Assembly: GCA_019112625.1 (NCBI GenBank)
Contig: DXIW01000015.1
Location: 1 to 39,882, forward strand
DNA length: 39,882 bases
Direction of reading: 5' to 3'
Origin: Candidatus Acutalibacter stercorigallinarum
GTDB taxonomy: Bacteria; Bacillota; Clostridia; Oscillospirales; Acutalibacteraceae
The translations under genes were made by a program, and so were the position numbers. The notes under the pieces are model-generated. The model had not been told where the DNA came from. It saw only the letters and a program-made list of their open reading frames with translations, and did no database searches. Each line of letters begins with the position of its first letter. Position 1 is the first letter of the stretch. Shown here in pieces: positions 31,018 through 38,045 of the stretch.

Positions 31018-31055
31018 GGTGATAGCCTCCCGGGGGGTAAATTTTTGCTAAATCC

Positions 31056-31084
31056 ATTATAGACGAGATGGGTCCAAAAATCAA
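31056..31084 (-). promoter_or_regulatory. Sigma-A promoter of fba
   Basis: Minus strand -35 TTGATT (31084-31079), 17-nt spacer, -10 TATAAT (31061-31056). Confidence 0.88.
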
Positions 31085-31166
31085 GAGTTTCTCGCTGCAG
31101 GGGGCGGAAGGAGCCCGTTTTTTCGGGAAATGTTGCCCGAATCGTGAAAAAAGCCGCGGTTTTATC

Positions 31167-31194
31167 TTGTAATTTTTTCCCAATACGGTACAAT
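31167..31194 (+). promoter_or_regulatory. Promoter of the uxaC operon
   Basis: -35 TTGTAA (31167-31172), 16-nt spacer, -10 TACAAT (31189-31194). No obvious operator palindrome was recognised. Confidence 0.7.
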
Positions 31195-31226
31195 AAAGCC
31201 AGAGCATCATCGAAGGAGGAACCGCT

Positions 31227-32633
31227 ATGCGACCCTATATCCACCCGGACTTTCTGCTGCAGACCGAGGCCGCCCGCCGGCTGTACCACGGCTTCGCGGC
31301 GCAGGAGCCCATTTTCGACTTCCACTGCCATTTGAGCCCCCAGGAGATCCGGGAGGACGCCCGGTTTGAGACCATCACCCAGGTGTGGCTGGGGGGCGAC
31401 CACTACAAGTGGCGGCTCATGCGGGCAAACGGCGTGCCCGAGGAGCTCATCACCGGGGACGGGGCCCCCTATGAGAAGTTTTTGGCCTGGGCCCGCACCG
31501 TGGAGAAGAGCGTGGGCAACCCCCTGTACGCCTGGACCCACATGGAGCTGAAAAACTACTTCGGCGTGGAGGAACTCCTCAGCGAAAAGAGCGCCCCCGC
31601 CATTTGGGAGACCTGCAACACCAAGTTGCGGGAGGAGAGCTTCTCCGCCCGGGGGCTTATTTGCCAGAGTAACGTGAAGGCCCTGTGCACCACCGACGAC
31701 CCGGCGGACACCCTGGAGCACCACGCCGCCCTGGCTGCCGACGGCAGCTTCCCGGTGAAGGTGCTGCCCGCCTTCCGGCCGGAGACCGCCCTGCACCCGG
31801 AGCAGGTGAGCTTCCGGGACTGGGTGGCCCGCCTGGGGGAGGTCACCGGCAAGAAAATCGCCGCCCTGGGCGACCTGGAGGAGGCCCTGGCCCAGCGGGC
31901 CGCCTATTTCCAGGAGCGGGGCTGCCTTATCGCCGACCAGAGCCTGCAGTCCCCCGACTTTACCGCGGGCACCCGGCAGGAGGCGGAGGCCGCCTTTATC
32001 AAAGCCCTGGCCGGGGAGGACCTCTCCCCCGCCGAGCAGAACGCCTACCAGACCCAGCTGCTCCTGAGCCTGGGCCGGCTGTACAAGAAGATGGGCTTTG
32101 TGATGCAGCTCCACTTTGGGGTGCTGCGCAACACCAACTCCCGGATGTTCCCTATCACCGGGCCGGACGCGGGCTTTGACTGTGTGGGGGACGGGGTCAG
32201 CGCCGCCTCCATGGCCGCCCTGTTCGACGCCCTGGACAAGACGGACGAGCTGCCCCCCACGGTGATCTACTCCCTGAACGCCTGCGACGACGACAAGCTG
32301 GCCAGTGTGCTGGGGGCCTTCCAGCAGGGGACCTTCCCCCAGAAGATGCAGCTGGGGGCGCCCTGGTGGTTCTCCGACCACAAGGACGGCATGGTGAAGA
32401 TGATGAAGGCCCTGGCCAACACCGGGCTGCTCTCCGGGTTCATCGGCATGCTCACCGACTCCCGGAGCTTCCTCTCCTACGCCCGGCACGAGTACTTCCG
32501 CCGGGTGCTCTGCGGCCTGTTGGGCCGGTGGATGGAGGACGGGGAGATCCCCCAGGACTATGACCTTGTGGGCCCCATGGTGCGGGACATCTGCTACGGC
32601 AACGCCGCCGCCTATTTTGGGCTGGAGAAATAA
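31227..32633 (+). CDS. uxaC: Glucuronate (uronate) isomerase
   Basis: 468 residues. The amidohydrolase-like metal motif is FDFHCHLSPQEI (about residue 30). WLGGDHYKWRLMRANGV, LQLHFGVLRN-type text (here MQLHFGVLRNTNSRMF) and GMLTDSRSFLSYARHEYFRR are diagnostic for UxaC. It converts D-glucuronate to D-fructuronate and D-galacturonate to D-tagaturonate. AAGGAGG precedes the ATG. With the downstream SDR reductase it supplies two steps of hexuronate breakdown; uxuA, kdgK and kdgA are not in the window. Confidence 0.96.
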   Translation: MRPYIHPDFLLQTEAARRLYHGFAAQEPIFDFHCHLSPQEIREDARFETITQVWLGGDHYKWRLMRANGVPEELITGDGAPYEKFLAWARTVEKSVGNPLYAWTHMELKNYFGVEELLSEKSAPAIWETCNTKLREESFSARGLICQSNVKALCTTDDPADTLEHHAALAADGSFPVKVLPAFRPETALHPEQVSFRDWVARLGEVTGKKIAALGDLEEALAQRAAYFQERGCLIADQSLQSPDFTAGTRQEAEAAFIKALAGEDLSPAEQNAYQTQLLLSLGRLYKKMGFVMQLHFGVLRNTNSRMFPITGPDAGFDCVGDGVSAASMAALFDALDKTDELPPTVIYSLNACDDDKLASVLGAFQQGTFPQKMQLGAPWWFSDHKDGMVKMMKALANTGLLSGFIGMLTDSRSFLSYARHEYFRRVLCGLLGRWMEDGEIPQDYDLVGPMVRDICYGNAAAYFGLEK

Positions 32634-32636
32634 GCC

Positions 32637-32960
32637 GTGAAGGACAGAAAGGCACTTCTCCGGAAGGCCGCCGCGGCGGCGGTGGTCCTGATTCTCCTCA
32701 CCGGGGTGATGACCGGCGTGCTGTGCGCCGCCTACCAGGGGATGCTGGCTGTCTACCGCGCCCATCCGCCTCTCCCGCCGTTCCAATACCGTGCCCCCAT
32801 CCTGCTGGGGGTGGGGCTGGTGATCGTTCTGCTGATCCATCTCACCGGCTGGTTTCTGGTCCGGCGCAAGCTCTTCCGAAGCAAGCTGACGGGGTCGCTT
32901 TTGGCTGCCGCCGCCGCGGGGATTGGCATAATCCTCCTGCGGCTTATCGTATTCCATTGA
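32637..32960 (+). CDS. Small membrane protein, function unknown
   Basis: 107 residues from a GTG 3 nt after the uxaC stop, with GGAG in the uxaC end as ribosome site. Three hydrophobic segments lie at about 11-33, 52-72 and 84-104, separated by short basic or proline-rich turns. No cysteine motif or known family was recognised. Its place between uxaC and the mannonate oxidoreductase suggests a role in uronate uptake or a simple hitchhiker. Confidence 0.7.
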   Translation: MKDRKALLRKAAAAAVVLILLTGVMTGVLCAAYQGMLAVYRAHPPLPPFQYRAPILLGVGLVIVLLIHLTGWFLVRRKLFRSKLTGSLLAAAAAGIGIILLRLIVFH

Positions 32961-32986
32961 AACTCTGTTAAGAAAGGACGATACCT

Positions 32987-33841
32987 ATGATAAAGTTACC
33001 CTTTTCCATCGACCTGACCGGCAAGGTGGCGGTGGTCACCGGGGCGGGGGGCGTGCTGTGCAGCATGTTTGCCCGGGCTTTGGCCCAGTGCGGGGCCAAG
33101 GTGGCCCTGCTGGACATCAACGAGGAGGCGGCAAAAAAGGTGGCCGGTGAAATCGCCGCCGAGGGCTTTGATGCCAAGGGCTACCCCTGCGACTGCCTGA
33201 GCAAGGAGAGCTGCCAGGCCGCAAGGGAGCAGATCCACCGGGACTTCGGCCCCTGCGACATCCTCTTGAACGGGGCGGGGGGCAACAACCCCCGGGCCAC
33301 CACGGACAAGGAGTACTACGAGGACGGGGACCTGCTGGACCCGGAGGTGAAGAGCTTCTTCGACCTGGAGCCCGCCGGGGTGGAGTTTGTGTTCAACTTG
33401 AACTTCCTGGGGGTGCTGCTGCCCACCCAGGTCTTTGCCCAGGACATGCTGGAGAAGAAGGAGGGGGCCATCCTCAACATCTCCTCCATGAACGCCTACA
33501 CGCCTTTGACCAAGATTCCCGCCTACTCCGGAGCCAAGGCCGCGGTGAGCAACTTCACCCAGTGGCTGGCGGTGCACTTCGCGGGCACGGGCATCCGGGT
33601 GAACGCCATCGCCCCGGGTTTTTTGGTGTCCAACCAGAACCGGGCCCTGCTGTTCCACCAGGACGGCACCCCCACCCCCCGCACCGGGAAAATTTTGGCG
33701 GGCACCCCCATGGGACGCTTCGGCGACGCGGAGGAGCTGGTGGGCGGCGTGCTGTTCCTGCTCTCGAAAGAGGCGGCCAGCTTCATCACCGGGGTGGTGC
33801 TGCCCATCGACGGCGGGTTCAGCGCCTATTCCGGCGTATGA
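32987..33841 (+). CDS. SDR-type D-mannonate oxidoreductase (fructuronate reductase)
   Basis: 284 residues. The cofactor loop is VAVVTGAGGVLCSMFARALA, then LLNGAGGNNPRATT, ILNISSMNAYTP (catalytic Ser), IPAYSGAKAAVSNF (YxxxK) and GIRVNAIAPGFLVSNQNRAL. The insertion between NNPRATT and the helix with FNLNFLG and the neighbour uxaC fit the YjmF/UxuB SDR group, which reduces D-fructuronate to D-mannonate. AGAAAGGA precedes the ATG. Specificity is inferred from context; other polyol dehydrogenases of this family are close. Confidence 0.87.
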   Translation: MIKLPFSIDLTGKVAVVTGAGGVLCSMFARALAQCGAKVALLDINEEAAKKVAGEIAAEGFDAKGYPCDCLSKESCQAAREQIHRDFGPCDILLNGAGGNNPRATTDKEYYEDGDLLDPEVKSFFDLEPAGVEFVFNLNFLGVLLPTQVFAQDMLEKKEGAILNISSMNAYTPLTKIPAYSGAKAAVSNFTQWLAVHFAGTGIRVNAIAPGFLVSNQNRALLFHQDGTPTPRTGKILAGTPMGRFGDAEELVGGVLFLLSKEAASFITGVVLPIDGGFSAYSGV

Positions 33842-34167
33842 GCACCCTGCCGGAGCGGGTCTACCAGCTGGTGGCCCAGATTCCCAAAGGAAAGGTGGCC
33901 ACCTACGGCCAGCTGGCCCTGCTGGCCGGGAGCCCCCGGGCGTCCCGGATCGTGGGGGCGGCCATGTACCGGGCCCCATCAGGCCTGCCCTGCCACCGGG
34001 TGCTGTACCGGGACGGGACCCTGTGCTGCGATGAGGCCTTTGGGGGAAAGGAGATTCAGCGCCAGCTGCTGGAGGCCGAAGGTGTAGACTTCCTTCCCGA
34101 CGGGCGGGTGGATTTGAAGCGCTGTCTGTGGCCCGGGCCGGAGGAACAGCGCTGCCAAGAGGAGTGA
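33838..34167 (+). CDS. MGMT-family single-domain protein (O6-alkylguanine transferase-like)
   Basis: 109 residues from ATG overlapping the SDR stop (ATGA). RVYQLVAQIPKGKVATYGQL is the DNA-binding winged helix of the Ada/MGMT C-terminal domain, and LPCHRVLYRDG gives the active-site PCHRV with Cys kept, unlike alkyltransferase-like (ATL) proteins. The N-terminal MGMT domain is missing, as in YbaZ-type short forms. It may repair alkylated guanine or only flag it. Its translation is coupled to the mannonate oxidoreductase, with no metabolic reason visible. Confidence 0.88.
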   Translation: MSTLPERVYQLVAQIPKGKVATYGQLALLAGSPRASRIVGAAMYRAPSGLPCHRVLYRDGTLCCDEAFGGKEIQRQLLEAEGVDFLPDGRVDLKRCLWPGPEEQRCQEE

Positions 34168-34174
34168 TACGAAG

Positions 34175-34474
34175 ATGAAAGCTGTGACCCATTTTATGGG
34201 ATGGGCGGCCCTGGCGGCCGGGGTCTTCCTGGGCATACTCAGCGGCCAGGTGCTGCTTTTGGTGATGTGGATCGCCCTGGGGCTGGTGCTGGCGGTGATC
34301 CTGTTCGGCCTCACCGAGGTACTGGAGCGGCTGGAGGAGCAGCAGGCCATGCTGCTGGAGTGGCGCCGCAGCCAGGAGAAGCCCGGGGAAAAGCCCGCCA
34401 CCTGCCAGAAATGCGGCACGCCCCTGCCCCCCGGCGGGAGCACCTGCCCCACCTGCCACCATTCCAACAGCTGA
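34175..34474 (+). CDS. Small membrane protein with C-terminal zinc ribbon
   Basis: 99 residues. Two hydrophobic helices at about 5-23 and 25-45, a charged coiled segment (LERLEEQQAMLLEWRR), then CQKCGTPLPPGGSTCPTCH, a Cx2C-x10-Cx2C zinc ribbon. Such small zinc-ribbon membrane proteins are common in Clostridia without a known role. GAGGAG lies 11 nt before the ATG. It is the last gene before the terminator at 34481-34521. Confidence 0.78.
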   Translation: MKAVTHFMGWAALAAGVFLGILSGQVLLLVMWIALGLVLAVILFGLTEVLERLEEQQAMLLEWRRSQEKPGEKPATCQKCGTPLPPGGSTCPTCHHSNS

Positions 34475-34480
34475 GACAGA

Positions 34481-34521
34481 GGGCCCTGGGGGGCGAAATC
34501 GCCCCTTAGGGCCGCTTTTTT
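34481..34521 (+). terminator. Terminator of the uxaC operon
   Basis: GGCCCT-GG-GGGGCGA with a matching TCGCCCC-TT-AGGGCC, then GCTTTTTT. Confidence 0.88.
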
Positions 34522-34563
34522 GTCGTTATTTGAAATAAATTTCTAAATAATTAAAAAGAAGTC

Positions 34564-34592
34564 TTGAGTTTTTCGGTAAGAGTTGCTATAAT
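34564..34592 (+). promoter_or_regulatory. Sigma-A promoter of the PRTase-like gene
   Basis: -35 TTGAGT (34564-34569), 17-nt spacer, -10 TATAAT (34587-34592), in a markedly AT-rich stretch. Confidence 0.85.
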
Positions 34593-34649
34593 TAGAAAAA
34601 CGCCGCTTTCCTGTATGATGCAGCCTGGCGGCAGGGAGGTCAGAACACT

Positions 34650-35288
34650 ATGGAAAACCGCATTATCAAGATCCTCTCCAAGCATGGAGGCGTGCCGCTG
34701 AAGCTCATCCACGGCCATTTTGCCACCAACCATTCCCACATCAACTGCTACCTGGACATGACCACCCTGAAGACCCGCCAAAGCGAGGCAGAGCTGGCCG
34801 CCAAGGCCCTGGTGCAGCCCTATGTGGTCACCACCATCGTGGACACCATCCTCTGCCTGGACGGCACCCAGATCATCGGGGCCTACCTGGCCCAGGAGCT
34901 GAGCCGGGCCGGGTTCGTCTCCATCAACGCCCACCAGACCATCTACGTCACCACTCCGGAGTACGACACCACCAGCCAGCTGCTCTTCCGGGACAACCTG
35001 CAGCCCATGATCCGGGGCAAGCACGTGCTCATCCTCACCGCCTCGGTGACCACGGGCATCAGCGTGCGCAAGGCCATGGAGTGCGTGGAGTACTACGGCG
35101 GCTCTACCGCCGGCGTGTGCGCCATCTTCAGCGCCCAGCCCACGGTGGATGGCCAGGAGGTCCACTCGGTATTCACCCCCGAGGACGTGCCCGGCTATGC
35201 CACCTACCCCAACCACGAGTGCCCCATGTGCAAGGCCAAGCAGAAGGTGGACGCCCTGGTCAACGGCTACGGCTACTCCAAGCTGTAA
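34650..35288 (+). CDS. Orotate phosphoribosyltransferase-like protein
   Basis: 212 residues. The fold reads like type I PRTases of the PyrE group: an N-terminal hood with HGHFATNHSHINCYLDM, a central strand (TIVDTILCLDGTQIIGAYLA) and GKHVLILTASVTTGISVRKA at the PRPP-loop position. The PRPP motif in true OPRTases is acidic-acidic before the TTG (for example VEDVITTGG); here it is TASVTTGIS, lacking both acidic residues. A CPMCKAKQ pair sits near the C-terminus. It may be catalytically altered or a regulator. It stands alone with its own promoter and terminator. Confidence 0.72.
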   Translation: MENRIIKILSKHGGVPLKLIHGHFATNHSHINCYLDMTTLKTRQSEAELAAKALVQPYVVTTIVDTILCLDGTQIIGAYLAQELSRAGFVSINAHQTIYVTTPEYDTTSQLLFRDNLQPMIRGKHVLILTASVTTGISVRKAMECVEYYGGSTAGVCAIFSAQPTVDGQEVHSVFTPEDVPGYATYPNHECPMCKAKQKVDALVNGYGYSKL

Positions 35289-35310
35289 GGTCCCCAAGTC
35301 AAAACAAAAC

Positions 35311-35347
35311 GAGCATCCCAGCGGGTATCCTCTGGGATGCTCTTTTT
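35311..35347 (+). terminator. Bidirectional terminator
   Basis: GAGCATCCCAG, 10-nt loop, CTGGGATGCTC, then TTTTT; the opposite strand continues GTTTTGTTTTG, so it also serves the convergent Crp/Fnr gene. Confidence 0.9.
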
Positions 35348-35994
35348 CACTCTTTGCCGTCCTGTTCCAGCAGGGCGAAGTGGGACCGCCGGGTGCGCAG
35401 CAGGCCCTCCCGGGCCATGTTGCCCAGCTCGTGGGACAGGGCGCTGCGGTCCACCTCCAGATAGTCCGCCAGCTGCTGCCGGGTAAAGGGGATGGTAAAC
35501 TCCCGGGAGCCGTTCCGGGCGGCCTCGAAGGAGAGGTAGGACAGCACCCGGCCCCGGATGGTCTTGGAGGAGGTGTGGAAGATGCGCCGGGACAGGCGCA
35601 GGTTCTTCTCCGCGGTGAGGAGCAGCAGGTTCCGCAGCAGGCGGGGGTCCTGGGCCAGTTTGTCTGGAGCGAGGAACAGCACCCGGCCCGCCTCCGCCCC
35701 GGTGACGCTGACCTGCAGGGGCTCCTCCGGCAGCAGGGCGTAAGCCTCGGCAAAGACTTTGCCCGGGCCCAGGCTGTCCAGCACGCTGCGGCTGCCCCAG
35801 AAGTCGTGGTGCTCCACCGTGACCCGCCCGGCCAGGACCAATCCCATAGACCGGGCCCGCTCCCCGGCGGTGAGGAGTGTCTCCCCCCGCTGGAAGCTCC
35901 GCTCCCTGGCCCCCACCTTCTGGAGCAGGGGGCCCAGCTCCTCCTTCTCCACCCCGGCGAACAGGGCGGAACCGGCCAGTGAAAAATCGCCCAT
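35347..35994 (-). CDS. Crp/Fnr-family transcriptional regulator
   Basis: 215 residues from MGDFSLAGSALF, ATG with AAAGGAG 7 nt upstream. Residues about 10-115 form the cyclic-nucleotide-type effector domain (FQRGETLLTAGERARSMGLV, VSVTGAEAGRV), followed by the dimer helix and a winged helix-turn-helix (FTRQQLADYLEVDRSALSHELGNM, about 170-195). The protein contains no cysteine at all, so it is not an Fe-S FNR oxygen sensor. A palindrome TTGTT-N5-AACAA sits 13-27 nt before its start and is a candidate operator for both this gene and the divergent Fe-S gene. Confidence 0.93.
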   Translation of the reverse strand: MGDFSLAGSALFAGVEKEELGPLLQKVGARERSFQRGETLLTAGERARSMGLVLAGRVTVEHHDFWGSRSVLDSLGPGKVFAEAYALLPEEPLQVSVTGAEAGRVLFLAPDKLAQDPRLLRNLLLLTAEKNLRLSRRIFHTSSKTIRGRVLSYLSFEAARNGSREFTIPFTRQQLADYLEVDRSALSHELGNMAREGLLRTRRSHFALLEQDGKE

Positions 35995-36006
35995 GGTTTT
36001 CTCCTT

Positions 36007-36021
36007 TTGTTGGAATAACAA
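36007..36021. promoter_or_regulatory. Candidate Crp/Fnr operator
   Basis: Inverted repeat TTGTT-GGAAT-AACAA. The centre (36014) is about 43 bp before the predicted start of the divergent transcript, the position of class II Crp/Fnr activation, and just upstream of the regulator ribosome site, where binding would repress it. Confidence 0.5.
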
Positions 36022-36044
36022 CATACTTTTCCCGACCATTCTAG

Positions 36045-36050
36045 TATACT
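36045..36050 (+). promoter_or_regulatory. -10 element of the Fe-S protein gene
   Basis: TATACT with no fair -35 hexamer 17 nt upstream (CATACT), as expected for an activator-dependent promoter. Confidence 0.5.
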
Positions 36051-36094
36051 GGGGTCACAAAGTCAAGGAGGACACAGGAAAGGAGCCCAAAATT

Positions 36095-36793
36095 ATGGTC
36101 CGGAAGATCATCCACATCGACCAAGAGAAATGCAACGGCTGCGGCGCCTGCGCCAGCGCCTGTCACGAGGGGGCCATCGCCATGGTGGAGGGCAAGGCCC
36201 AGCTCCTTCGGGACGACTACTGCGACGGCCTGGGGGACTGCCTGCCCGCCTGCCCCACCGGGGCCATCACCTTTACCCAGCGGGAGGCGGCCCCCTACGA
36301 CGAGGCCGCGGTGCAGGCCCATCTGGCCCGGAAAAAAGCGGAGGCCCCTCTCCCCTGCGGCTGCCCCGGCAGCCAGTCCCGGGCCATTCACCGGGAGGAG
36401 AGCCCCGCCCCGGCCGGGCCCGCCGTTTCCTCCCAGCTGCGGCAGTGGCCGGTACAGATCAAACTGGCGCCGGTGAACGCCCCCTATTTCGACGGGGCCC
36501 ACCTGCTCATCGCCGCGGACTGCACGGCCTACGCCTACGGCAATTTCCACCAGGATTTCATCCGGGGCAAGGTGGTGCTCATCGGCTGCCCCAAGCTGGA
36601 CGAGGGGGACTACACGGAGAAGCTCACCCAGATCATCCGCCAAAACGACATCAAGAGCCTGACCATCGTGCGCATGGAGGTGCCCTGCTGCGGCGGCATC
36701 CAGCGGGCCGCAACCACCGCCCTGCAGCACAGCGGGAAGTTCATCCCCTGGCAGGTGGTCACCATCGCCACGGATGGGAGGGTGGTGGAGTGA
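36095..36793 (+). CDS. 4Fe-4S dicluster-type protein
   Basis: 232 residues. Ferredoxin cluster 1 is C13-x2-C16-x2-C19-x3-C23. The second motif is CDGLGDCLPACP (C43, C49, C53), missing one of the usual Cys spacings. Further cysteines occur in LPCGCPGS, AADCTAY, LIGCPKLD and VPCCGG. After residue 100 the protein has a non-ferredoxin domain (PVNAPYFDGAHLLIAADC through KSLTIVRMEVPCCGG) found in unassigned Fe-S proteins of anaerobes. AAAGGAG lies 10 nt upstream of the ATG. It is divergent from the Crp/Fnr gene and likely its target. An electron-transfer or redox-stress role is inferred; the exact reaction is unknown. Confidence 0.85.
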   Translation: MVRKIIHIDQEKCNGCGACASACHEGAIAMVEGKAQLLRDDYCDGLGDCLPACPTGAITFTQREAAPYDEAAVQAHLARKKAEAPLPCGCPGSQSRAIHREESPAPAGPAVSSQLRQWPVQIKLAPVNAPYFDGAHLLIAADCTAYAYGNFHQDFIRGKVVLIGCPKLDEGDYTEKLTQIIRQNDIKSLTIVRMEVPCCGGIQRAATTALQHSGKFIPWQVVTIATDGRVVE

Positions 36794-36812
36794 GAGGAGA
36801 AATTGCATCCAC

Positions 36813-36866
36813 AAACAAAAAAAGAAGGTCTGCTGTTAGATTCACGGCAGCCCTTCTTTTTTGTTT
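36813..36866 (+). terminator. Bidirectional A/T-rich terminator
   Basis: AAACAAAAAAAGAAGG pairs with CCTTCTTTTTTGTTT, with an inner TGCTG/CGGCA-type stem. It works for both the Fe-S gene and the convergent URO-D gene. Confidence 0.85.
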
Positions 36867-36912
36867 GGTTGGAACAAACTTGTCATAGTATTTAGCGTAC
36901 CCTCTGTTTCCT

Positions 36913-37947
36913 TTACTCCCCCCGAATTTCACGAACAGTACGAATCATGGTAAGATACTGCTCCGGGGGAACATAATCAGGAATGGAGTTGCCCGACCCA
37001 AAGGCAAAGCCTCCATGTCCCTGAGCCTGACCGATCACATTTTCGATGTAATCGATCATTTCCCGCGTAGGAAGCCGACAGACCGCATCCGTATCGATAC
37101 CGCCAAAGTTTCCGATACGATCTCCATACCGGTTTACCCACTCCTGGAATGGGGCTATCTGATCCTCATTGGAATGCTTAGCATTGATTCCAACAGCAAG
37201 GATATCCTCCATCACGTTAAAAATGCATCCGCAGGAATGAAGCAGGAATGGTTTTCCCGCCTGATGTACCAAATCGATGATCTCTTTATATAGGGGGAGG
37301 ATATGCTCACGAATGTCATCGGGCGGGAGGAGAGTTGTGCTCTTAAATCCCAAGTCGTCCCCGAAGCGGCACACGCAGAAGATGTCTCCAAATTCCTCCA
37401 GAAAACGGTTCCAAATCTTCCGGTTCGTCTGCCCAACTTTTTGAAAAAGGTCCGCATATAGCTCCGGATCGTCCTGCCGGATATAGCAGAGTTCTTCATA
37501 CCCTACCACATCCTGCACGCATTCGAAAATACCGTTCCCCACCCCTCCTACTGCCTTCATTCCCTCTGGCATCTGACGCCGTAGAGCCTCAAAATCTGCC
37601 CGATACATTTTGAAATAGAAATCTGGTATCTCCGTCCAGGGATACTCCTGAAAATCTTTCCTTTCTTTAATGACACCATCCTTATTGCTTCCCAAAGCAC
37701 CAGATCCTGGCATAGCTGGACCAATGCAACACTCAAAACTAACGGTATCGTAGCCCATCTCGTGGAAAAACGCACAGTATCTTTTGTAGTATTCGTCCTT
37801 ATCCTTCTGAAAAAGCGGGATAAGCTCAACCCCCATTACCTTTTCCATCACAACAGGGTGAACTGAGTGTTCGTAGAGAGGAAGACGACGGGGCTGGAGG
37901 TTGTATGCTGCATCCTGAATGTTGTGGTAATCTGGCTGAAATCCCAT
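36913..37947 (-). CDS. URO-D-family (corrinoid methyltransferase-like) protein, copy 1
   Basis: 344 residues of uroporphyrinogen-decarboxylase fold. LPLYEHSVHPVVMEKVMG opens the barrel, GDDLGFKSTTLLPPDDIREHILP is the typical middle, and KPFLLHSCGCIFNVMEDIL carries the His-x-Cys zinc motif of MtaA/CmuA-type methyltransferases. IGNFGGIDTDAV follows. No substrate-arginine pattern of true HemE is evident. Relatives transfer methyl groups between a corrinoid protein and thiols or tetrahydrofolate in O-demethylation systems; no corrinoid protein gene is in the window. GAAAGGAAG lies 9 nt before the ATG. The DNA is clearly AT-richer than the preceding 36 kb. Confidence 0.85.
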   Translation of the reverse strand: MGFQPDYHNIQDAAYNLQPRRLPLYEHSVHPVVMEKVMGVELIPLFQKDKDEYYKRYCAFFHEMGYDTVSFECCIGPAMPGSGALGSNKDGVIKERKDFQEYPWTEIPDFYFKMYRADFEALRRQMPEGMKAVGGVGNGIFECVQDVVGYEELCYIRQDDPELYADLFQKVGQTNRKIWNRFLEEFGDIFCVCRFGDDLGFKSTTLLPPDDIREHILPLYKEIIDLVHQAGKPFLLHSCGCIFNVMEDILAVGINAKHSNEDQIAPFQEWVNRYGDRIGNFGGIDTDAVCRLPTREMIDYIENVIGQAQGHGGFAFGSGNSIPDYVPPEQYLTMIRTVREIRGE

Positions 37948-38045
37948 GTAAGATACTTCCTTTCAAATTAGTATTCCAACTGGCCGCAAAGATCGCGTTT
38001 CATATTTTTGTGGCATTCTCCATACCATTTCCGGAAAATCTCCAT

